DNA from: an uncultured Eubacteriales bacterium
GTDB lineage: Bacteria > Bacillota > Clostridia > Lachnospirales > Lachnospiraceae
Direction of reading: 5' to 3'
Length of the DNA stretch: 11,544 bases
Assembly (NCBI GenBank): GCA_949286775.1
Contig: CASEDW010000201.1
Location: 1-11,544 of the forward strand
The notes below the pieces were generated by a model. It did no database searches. It saw only the letters and a list, made by a program, of their open reading frames with translations, and was not told the origin of the DNA. A program made the position numbers and the translations under genes. Below are positions 7,217 to 11,544 of this stretch, one piece after another (the stretch's first letter is position 1; each line of letters begins with the position of its first letter).

Positions 7217-8606
7217 GTCTTATGTTATTGTTTCGTATATGTTCTTATCACTGTTTCTCGCGATGATCGTCTATATGATCTATTTTCAGACGAATGAAAG
7301 CGCGGAACTTTTGAACAGTCCTTATAACAACAGAAAAAGCGCGGCGGCGCAGTCTGTTATAAGAGGTTCTATACTTGCGAACGACGGAACAATACTCGCT
7401 TCGACGACTACCGACGATGAGGGAAATGAGATCAGAGAATATACATACAACAATCTGTTCGCTCAGGTTGTGGGTTATTCCGATTACGGAAACGCGGGAC
7501 TTGAAGCGACGCAGAATACAACGCTTCTCACTTCTCATGAAAACATAGCCCAGCAGGTACAAAAAGAACTGAACAACGTCAAGAAAAACGGCGACGATAT
7601 AGTTACAAGCCTCGATGTAAGCCTTCAGTCTGCTGCATATGAAGTTTTGGGAGGAAGAAAGGGCGCTGTTGTAGCTCTTGACGCCGATACCGGAAAAGTG
7701 CTTGCCTGCGTCAGCCAGCCTGACTTCAATCCGAATACGATCGGACAGGACTGGGAAAGCTTAAACCTTGAAGGCAGCGGAAGTCCGTTCTTAAACAGAG
7801 GAATTCAGGGACTTTATGAACCTGGATCGACATTTAAAATAGTAACGGCCATCGCTTATCTTGAGCAGTACGGCACAGACAGCGATTTCTATTTCGAATG
7901 TACAGGAGAATATACTCAGGGCGGCTATACTATGCACTGCTCTCACAACGCGGTGCATGGTGGGCAGACTCTTGCAGACGCCTTCGCGAACTCATGCAAC
8001 TGCGCCTTTTCCTACATAGCGACAGAGCTACTTGACGAGGACGCTCTGGCAAAAACAGCCGAAAGACTACACTTTAACGGCGATTTTGATTTTGGACTTC
8101 CAAGCAATGACAGCATATTTTCGCTTAAAAAGACAACTAAAGACGGTCTTTCGATGCAGACTGCCATAGGACAGGGCGATACGCTTATGACACCTATGCA
8201 TGTGGCTATGATTACAGACGCTGTTTATAATAACGGAACAATGTATGAACCGCAGTTTATAAATCAGGTTCAAAGCGCGGATAATACAGTAGTCAAAACT
8301 GTAGAGTGCAAAGATCTCGGTACAGTCATAGATCCTGAGATAACGCAGATTCTTAAGGGCTACATGCAGGGCGTGTGCCAGTATGGAACCGCAGCCGAGA
8401 TGGCGTCTCTTCCCTACGGCGTCTGCGGAAAAACAGGTACTGCCGAATACGCCAACGATCAGGGATATGTTCACAGCTGGTTCACAGGATTTACCACCGC
8501 CTGTGAAAATGATATCGTTATCACTGTAGTTATAGAAGAAGCAGTAGAAGATGAGACCAACGCGGCTCAGCTTGCCGCGGCGATTCTTTCAGAGTATTAC
8601 GGATAA
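7128..8606 (+). CDS. Class B penicillin-binding protein, transpeptidase (PbpA-like)
   Basis: A D,D-transpeptidase that cross-links peptidoglycan, anchored in the membrane with its catalytic domain outside. The 492 residues comprise a basic cytoplasmic N-terminus (1-30), one membrane helix (about 32-53), a short pedestal region containing VIRGSILANDG (78-87) and VVGYSDYGNAGLE (114-126), and the catalytic domain (about 160-492). The active-site triad is complete: S234TFK237, S289CN291 and K435TG437. Length and the short N-terminal region match the PbpA type of actinobacteria and clostridia, not the large PBP2/FtsI with PASTA domains. Cysteines 258, 271, 290 and 292 flank the active-site region. 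The ATG at 7128 lies inside the SEDS gene, with weak AGGA and CGGAA upstream. An in-frame TTG at 7155 with AAGGA 7 bases ahead is an alternative that removes 9 residues but keeps the overlap. Confidence 0.95.
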   Translation: MKKRNKDRDLIQKNSNEKLKKQRKTASGGKSYVIVSYMFLSLFLAMIVYMIYFQTNESAELLNSPYNNRKSAAAQSVIRGSILANDGTILASTTTDDEGNEIREYTYNNLFAQVVGYSDYGNAGLEATQNTTLLTSHENIAQQVQKELNNVKKNGDDIVTSLDVSLQSAAYEVLGGRKGAVVALDADTGKVLACVSQPDFNPNTIGQDWESLNLEGSGSPFLNRGIQGLYEPGSTFKIVTAIAYLEQYGTDSDFYFECTGEYTQGGYTMHCSHNAVHGGQTLADAFANSCNCAFSYIATELLDEDALAKTAERLHFNGDFDFGLPSNDSIFSLKKTTKDGLSMQTAIGQGDTLMTPMHVAMITDAVYNNGTMYEPQFINQVQSADNTVVKTVECKDLGTVIDPEITQILKGYMQGVCQYGTAAEMASLPYGVCGKTGTAEYANDQGYVHSWFTGFTTACENDIVITVVIEEAVEDETNAAQLAAAILSEYYG

Positions 8607-8663
8607 TGATCCGGCGGATATTAAGAAACGCTACGCGGCAAAAGCAGACGGAAGGGAGATCGT

Positions 8664-8972
8664 ATGATCAGGATACATGAACTTGCGTATGTTGATGATG
8701 ATATAAAAGAAAAATGGGACAAAATCCAGGATGCGATAGACGATGACAAAATCCCGATATTTCTCTACTATATAACGCTGGCTTCCAATAAGTTTGAGCA
8801 GCTTGATATTATTTCAGGAATTATGATGGATAGTGAAGAAAGAAATGCGGAGGATATCGTGATCGTCGGCGTCGCGAAAGATAAAAACTCGGCTTTTAAA
8901 CTTGTAGAAAAGATTGCCCGGGATTCATACATGGAAACCGGCAGCTGCAGCCTGAGAAAAATGTTCATTTAA
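8664..8972 (+). CDS. Hypothetical protein, 102 residues, cytoplasmic
   Basis: I do not recognise this family. It has no signal peptide, membrane helix or metal-binding motif. It is acidic in its first half (YVDDDIKEKWDKIQDAIDDD). The alternation of helix-like and strand-like stretches, with a hydrophobic strand EDIVIVGVAKD (69-79) followed by an amphipathic helix (SAFKLVEKIARD), suggests a small alpha/beta fold. AAGGGAG at 8652-8658 sits 5 bases before the ATG, a good ribosome site, and codon use is like its neighbours, so it is very likely a real gene. It lies 57 bases after the PBP stop and 14 bases before DUF2953, clearly inside the operon. A wall-related or regulatory role could be guessed from position only. 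Confidence 0.82.
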   Translation: MIRIHELAYVDDDIKEKWDKIQDAIDDDKIPIFLYYITLASNKFEQLDIISGIMMDSEERNAEDIVIVGVAKDKNSAFKLVEKIARDSYMETGSCSLRKMFI

Positions 8973-8986
8973 TATAGAGGGAAAAC

Positions 8987-9964
8987 ATGCATATTTTTTT
9001 ATCAATATTATCTGTGATAGGATTTGTACTGCTGATCATCCTTCTGGTAATTATCGCTTTGATAGCATTGATACTGTTTCTTCCAATCGTGTACAGAGTT
9101 AAGGTTTTAAAAAACGGAAACTTTATGGCAAACGGTTCGGTGAGATGGTTGTTTGGAGCTTTGAGTTTTAAGTTCGCTTTTGAACAGGGAAAGCTTAATT
9201 ATGGATTAAGGATTTTTGGAGTTCCGATAAAAAAGCTTCAAAAGAACTCCGCCAGCTTTGCTAAAGAAAAATCTTCAGCCCAAGGAGAAAATCCAACTGA
9301 TAAATCAGAGAATTCGCCGTATCAGCCGGCAAAAAAACAGCCTACTATAAAGCCGGGAGAGATCATAAGCGATGAGGTTGAAACGGATGAGATCAGAAAA
9401 GATGAGCCTGCATCTGATCAGATGGAAGTTAAGAGCAAGGCTGATGAGATAAGAAGCGATGAGACAAAATCTGATGATAAAAACAATAAATCCTCTTCTG
9501 TCGATAAAATAAAGTTTAAAATAAAAGGCATATGTGATAAACTAAAGAAAGTTAAAAGCATATTAGATTTAATCTCAAAGATTAAGAAACCTGTTATTAA
9601 GCTGCTTAAATCTATTATGCCGAAAAAAGTTAAGGGTTATATCAATTTCGGATTTGATGATCCTTCGAGAACGGGAATGGTCTACGCAGTTTTGGGCGCG
9701 CTTTGTATTCCTATCCCTAAAGACCTGGAGCTGAATCCGGATTTTCAAAACAGCAGATTTGAATGCGACGTTAAAATTTCAGGTAGGATTTTTGTAATTC
9801 AAATATTAATATGTATCATAAGTCTTTTTAAGATTCCTGAGTTTAGAGAGATACTCGGATTTAAACCGCCAAAAAATCGCAGCAACAAAAAAAGACGAAG
9901 ATCAGACAGAAAAAGAGTAAAGAATTATAAATCAAAAATCAGGCAAGGAGGCAAACATGACTGA
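8987..9964 (+). CDS. DUF2953 domain-containing membrane protein (YtfI-like)
   Basis: A protein of unknown function with one strong N-terminal membrane helix (about 5-34) and a mostly soluble remainder. The conserved DUF2953 parts are split. The N-terminal part contains VRWLFGALSFKF and GLRIFGVPIKK (52-83). The C-terminal part contains GYINFGFDDPSRTG (217-230), a hydrophobic stretch and a partly hydrophobic segment near 268-282. Between them lies a variable, low-complexity charged linker (about 88-172). The C-terminus is very basic (KKRRRSDRKR, 301-310). AGAGGGA at 8976-8982 precedes the ATG. The last 8 bases overlap the YtfJ gene. In B. subtilis the ytfI (DUF2953)-ytfJ pair has the same order, which supports the assignment and suggests the two act together. 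Confidence 0.87.
   Translation: MHIFLSILSVIGFVLLIILLVIIALIALILFLPIVYRVKVLKNGNFMANGSVRWLFGALSFKFAFEQGKLNYGLRIFGVPIKKLQKNSASFAKEKSSAQGENPTDKSENSPYQPAKKQPTIKPGEIISDEVETDEIRKDEPASDQMEVKSKADEIRSDETKSDDKNNKSSSVDKIKFKIKGICDKLKKVKSILDLISKIKKPVIKLLKSIMPKKVKGYINFGFDDPSRTGMVYAVLGALCIPIPKDLELNPDFQNSRFECDVKISGRIFVIQILICIISLFKIPEFREILGFKPPKNRSNKKRRRSDRKRVKNYKSKIRQGGKHD
9371..9478 (+). repeat. Degenerate GATGAG-rich low-complexity repeat in the DUF2953 linker
   Basis: The linker codes for repeated Asp-Glu units such as SDEVETDEIRKDE and KADEIRSDETKSDD. At DNA level, GATGAG recurs five times, often followed by AT(C/A)AGA. It probably arose by slippage and local duplication, and it is the least conserved part of the gene by appearance. 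No structure beyond a flexible acidic linker is expected. Confidence 0.6.
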
Positions 9965-10337
9965 AGTTAATAAATTTAAAGCAAACATAGACGCTCTTAT
10001 GGACGGATTGAAAGGTTTTCTGAGCACAAAGACAGTAGTCGGAGAACCTATGGACGTCAACGGAACTATTATCATTCCTCTTGCGGACGTATCATTTGGT
10101 ATGGCTGCGGGCGCGGCAGACGGAGACAATAAAAACAGAGTAGGAGGAGGCATGGGAGCTAAAATCACTCCTTCAGCCATGCTTGTCATCAATGAAAACG
10201 GATCGAGAATGATTTCCGTAAAAGATGATTCAGGTATATTCGGAAAGATACTTGACATGGCTCCTGACATCATTGCCAAGTTCACAAAGAAAAACGAAGG
10301 CGATCCGGTAAAGGATCTTTTCGACGAGGAAGATTGA
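9957..10337 (+). CDS. ytfJ: Sporulation protein YtfJ / GerW family
   Basis: A 126-residue soluble protein matching the Spore_YtfJ family along its length. It has an N-terminal amphipathic helix (about 5-22), the core VGEPMDVNGTIIIPLADVSFG (28-48), a Gly/Ala-rich segment (49-68) ending in GGGMGAKI, and the strand pair SAMLVINENGSRMISVKD (73-90). In B. subtilis YtfJ (GerW) is a spore protein linked to germination; homologues also occur in non-sporulating bacteria, so it does not prove sporulation here. A strong AAGGAGG at 9945-9951 lies 5 bases before the ATG, and the ATG sits inside the end of the DUF2953 gene, so translation is probably coupled yet independently strong. It is the last gene before the operon terminator. 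Confidence 0.93.
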   Translation: MTEVNKFKANIDALMDGLKGFLSTKTVVGEPMDVNGTIIIPLADVSFGMAAGAADGDNKNRVGGGMGAKITPSAMLVINENGSRMISVKDDSGIFGKILDMAPDIIAKFTKKNEGDPVKDLFDEED

Positions 10338-10358
10338 AACAGATTTTAAATGTCTTTT

Positions 10359-10393
10359 ATAAGAGTGACGTGTTACACGCCGCTCTTATTTTC
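10359..10393 (+). terminator. Intrinsic terminator at the end of the ruvA-ytfJ operon
   Basis: Bases 10359-10372 pair with 10376-10389 around a 3-base loop. The 14-bp stem has one G-U pair and one mismatch, and a T-rich run follows (10386-10396, mostly T). It starts 21 bases after the ytfJ stop. Its position also argues against any LysR start upstream of it. Confidence 0.85.
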
Positions 10394-10427
10394 TATTCAG
10401 AAAGAAAATACAAAACTTATTTTTAAT

Positions 10428-10436
10428 AAGGGGGTG
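10428..10436 (+). promoter_or_regulatory. Ribosome binding site that sets the GTG start of the LysR gene
   Basis: AAGGGGGTG is a close Shine-Dalgarno match and ends 6 bases before the GTG at 10443. The frame is open back to an ATG at 10350, but that start has no such site and lies before the operon terminator. No convincing -35/-10 pair was found between the terminator and this site. Confidence 0.8.
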
Positions 10437-10442
10437 AATCCG

Positions 10443-11333
10443 GTGGAGCTCAGGGTGCTCAACTATTTTCTGGCGATTGCGCGGGAAGAAAATTTCACAA
10501 GGGCAGCAGAGCAGCTGCATATAACACAGCCTACTTTGTCCAGACAAATTGCTGACCTGGAACAGGAGCTGGGAGTCAAGCTTTTTATCCGCAGCAATCA
10601 TAATATTGTTTTAACCGAGGATGGTATGATACTTAAACGCCGCGCACAGGAAATTCTGTCTTTGGCTGAAAAAACGAAGCGTGATTTTCGGAATAAGGAT
10701 GAAAATCTTGAAGGCGTTATATCCATTGGCAGCGGAGAGTTTTTATCTACAGAGTTCTTAACTGATTGCATTTCTGAGTTTCGAAAAAAACACCCGCTTA
10801 TTCATTTTGAAATATACAGCGGAAACGCCGGAAATATTCGGGACTATATAGAAAGAGGTCTTCTTGATTTAGGCTTGATGTCTGAACCGATTGATATAAG
10901 GAAGTATGAATTTATTGCCATGCCTGTCCAAGAGCAATGGGGAGCGTTGGTAAGAGAAGATTCTCATCTGGCAGACAGAAAGTTTATTCATCCGCAGGAT
11001 CTGGTTGATATACCGATTATTTCTTCTACTAATGAATTTACAGAAAGTACTGTAGGCAAGTGGTTTGGAGAATACGCGTCACAGCTGAATGTTATCGCAA
11101 AGGGAAATCTGCTTTACAATGAGGCGATGCTGGCGAAAAGCAATATCGGGGCTGTAATCTGTATTCGGTTAAATTGCACTTATGAAGGCCTGCGGTTTAT
11201 TCCATTTTCTCCGGCGCTTACAACGGATACGGCATTGGCATGGAAAAAGGAGCAGTTTTTTTCTGCTGCCGCTGCATCATTTATAGATTTTTCGAAGAAA
11301 TACTTAAAAGGCATATCTGATAATGAATTATAA
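10443..11333 (+). CDS. LysR family transcriptional regulator
   Basis: A DNA-binding regulator that normally acts as a tetramer and responds to a small ligand. From the GTG start it is 296 residues, the usual family length. The N-terminal winged helix (1-60) begins ELRVLNYFLAIAREENFTRA and contains the recognition region AAEQLHITQPTLSRQIADLE (21-40) and ELGVKLFIR (42-50). A linker helix spans about 62-90. The substrate-binding domain follows (about 91-296), starting GVISIGSGEF and including DLGLMSEP (142-149). The ligand cannot be told from sequence. It is separated from the upstream operon by a terminator and has its own downstream one. Ten of its 17 Arg codons are CGN, against 3 of 21 in ruvB (hand count), so its codon use differs from the operon, possibly from transfer. 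The minus-strand exonuclease gene also uses CGN codons, which weakens that point. Confidence 0.93.
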   Translation: MELRVLNYFLAIAREENFTRAAEQLHITQPTLSRQIADLEQELGVKLFIRSNHNIVLTEDGMILKRRAQEILSLAEKTKRDFRNKDENLEGVISIGSGEFLSTEFLTDCISEFRKKHPLIHFEIYSGNAGNIRDYIERGLLDLGLMSEPIDIRKYEFIAMPVQEQWGALVREDSHLADRKFIHPQDLVDIPIISSTNEFTESTVGKWFGEYASQLNVIAKGNLLYNEAMLAKSNIGAVICIRLNCTYEGLRFIPFSPALTTDTALAWKKEQFFSAAAASFIDFSKKYLKGISDNEL

Positions 11334-11337
11334 GTAT

Positions 11338-11366
11338 TAGACATTTTATATAGCTAAATTTACAAT
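11338..11366 (+). promoter_or_regulatory. Candidate sigma-A promoter for the MerR-type gene
   Basis: TAGACA (11338-11343, 5 of 6) and TACAAT (11361-11366, 5 of 6) are 17 bases apart. The start would fall near 11373, inside the left arm of the LysR terminator, giving a leader of about 75 bases before the MerR start. It begins 4 bases after the LysR stop. Confidence 0.55.
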
Positions 11367-11367
11367 G

Positions 11368-11402
11368 AAGGTGTTCCGGAAACGGAGCGCCTTTATTTTT
11401 TG
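11368..11402 (+). terminator. Intrinsic terminator of the LysR gene
   Basis: Bases 11368-11378 pair with 11383-11393 in an 11-bp stem (two G-U pairs) closed by a GAAA tetraloop, followed by TATTTTTT. It lies 34 bases after the LysR stop. Confidence 0.88.
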
Positions 11403-11415
11403 GAACTACCATTAT

Positions 11416-11434
11416 TGACGCGGAAAATGCGTCA
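11416..11434 (+). promoter_or_regulatory. Perfect 6-bp dyad upstream of the MerR-type gene (operator or leader hairpin)
   Basis: TGACGC (11416-11421) and GCGTCA (11429-11434) are perfect inverted copies with a 7-base spacer. The dyad ends just ahead of the AAAGAGG ribosome site (11436-11442). It could be a binding site for the MerR or LysR product, or a short hairpin near the ribosome site. No T run follows, so it is not a terminator. Confidence 0.4.
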
Positions 11435-11447
11435 GAAAGAGGAAAAA

Positions 11448-11544
11448 ATGACAATTAACGAGGCAAGCGAAAAATATAATATCCCTGTCAAAATTTTGCG
11501 TGAATATGAGAGCTGGGGATTGTGCGGCGAAGTAAAAAAGGTAA
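11448..11544 (+). CDS. MerR-type helix-turn-helix regulator, N-terminal fragment
   Basis: Only the first 32 residues are in the window; the frame is open at the right edge. MTINEASEKYNIP then VKILREYESWGL has the MerR-like pattern of an N-terminal helix-turn-helix (INEAS-KYNIP) followed by the LR-YE--GL start of the wing. AAAGAGG at 11436-11442 sits 5 bases before the ATG. It follows the LysR gene in the same direction, with its own promoter candidate. Full length, effector domain and ligand are not visible. A small stand-alone MerR-like DNA-binding protein is the likely form. Confidence 0.78.
   Translation, partial: MTINEASEKYNIPVKILREYESWGLCGEVKKV

Noticed and set aside
8606..8680. A 24-residue frame starting in TAATG at the PBP stop
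   Set aside because: The product is Arg-rich and unlike a protein domain, has no ribosome site and runs into the next gene. The overlapping 38-residue frame looks more protein-like.
10350..10442. An upstream ATG start for the LysR gene giving 327 residues
   Set aside because: It would place the operon terminator inside the gene and add 31 residues not seen in LysR proteins. The GTG at 10443 has a strong ribosome site and gives the normal N-terminus.
11415..11420. TTGACG as a -35 box for the MerR gene
   Set aside because: The matching -10 position falls on the ribosome site (AGAGGA), which is no -10, and leaves no leader. The sequence is better seen as one arm of the dyad.
1..11544. CRISPR array, insertion sequence, tRNA/rRNA, prophage or defence genes
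   Set aside because: No spaced direct repeats, terminal inverted repeats, transposase or integrase motifs, or RNA gene patterns were seen. The genes are conserved core functions plus two regulators.

Overview
The window reads as ordinary chromosome of a low-GC Gram-positive anaerobe of the class Clostridia. The support is a divergent RNase H-like exonuclease gene next to ruvAB, a ZapA-U32 pair, and a DUF2953-YtfJ/GerW pair like ytfI-ytfJ of spore-forming Firmicutes. Arg codons in the operon (hand-counted in ruvB) are mostly AGA/AGG. The family Anaerovoracaceae is possible but is only a guess from overall impression. I see no insertion sequence, tRNA, rRNA, CRISPR array or phage gene.

Layout. 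(1) Bases 1-258: the C-terminal end of a receiver domain, probably of a hybrid sensor kinase, then a long stem-loop that serves as the convergent terminator with the next gene. (2) Bases 275-1327, minus strand: a DnaQ/RNase H-fold exonuclease of the YprB type. (3) Bases 1343-1448: a divergent control region with two overlapping promoter-like sequences whose -10 boxes abut. (4) Bases 1449-10337: nine plus-strand genes with short gaps or overlaps, read here as one operon: ruvA, ruvB, zapA, a long U32/DUF3656 protein (RlhA-like), a SEDS glycosyltransferase (FtsW/RodA/SpoVE), its class B PBP partner, an unrecognised 102-residue protein, a DUF2953 membrane protein and YtfJ/GerW. It ends in a clear intrinsic terminator at 10359-10393. 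(5) Bases 10443-11333: a LysR regulator starting at GTG, with its own terminator. (6) From 11448 to the window edge: the start of a MerR-type regulator, with a good sigma-A-like promoter that runs into the preceding terminator and a perfect dyad just ahead of its ribosome binding site.

How the genes fit together. RuvA and RuvB are the Holliday-junction branch-migration motor. ZapA supports the FtsZ ring. The SEDS polymerase and class B PBP form a peptidoglycan glycosyltransferase-transpeptidase pair, and their genes overlap by 89 bases. The U32 protein is probably an RNA-hydroxylating Fe-S enzyme rather than a true peptidase. DUF2953 and YtfJ belong to a spore-associated pair. The operon therefore mixes chromosome processing, division, wall synthesis and a spore-associated module. 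LysR and MerR look like a separate regulatory module.

I did not find a convincing undescribed system. The points most worth checking are the SEDS/PBP gene overlap, the unknown 102-residue gene and the small reading frame before it, the abutting divergent promoters, and the promoter-terminator-dyad arrangement before the MerR gene.
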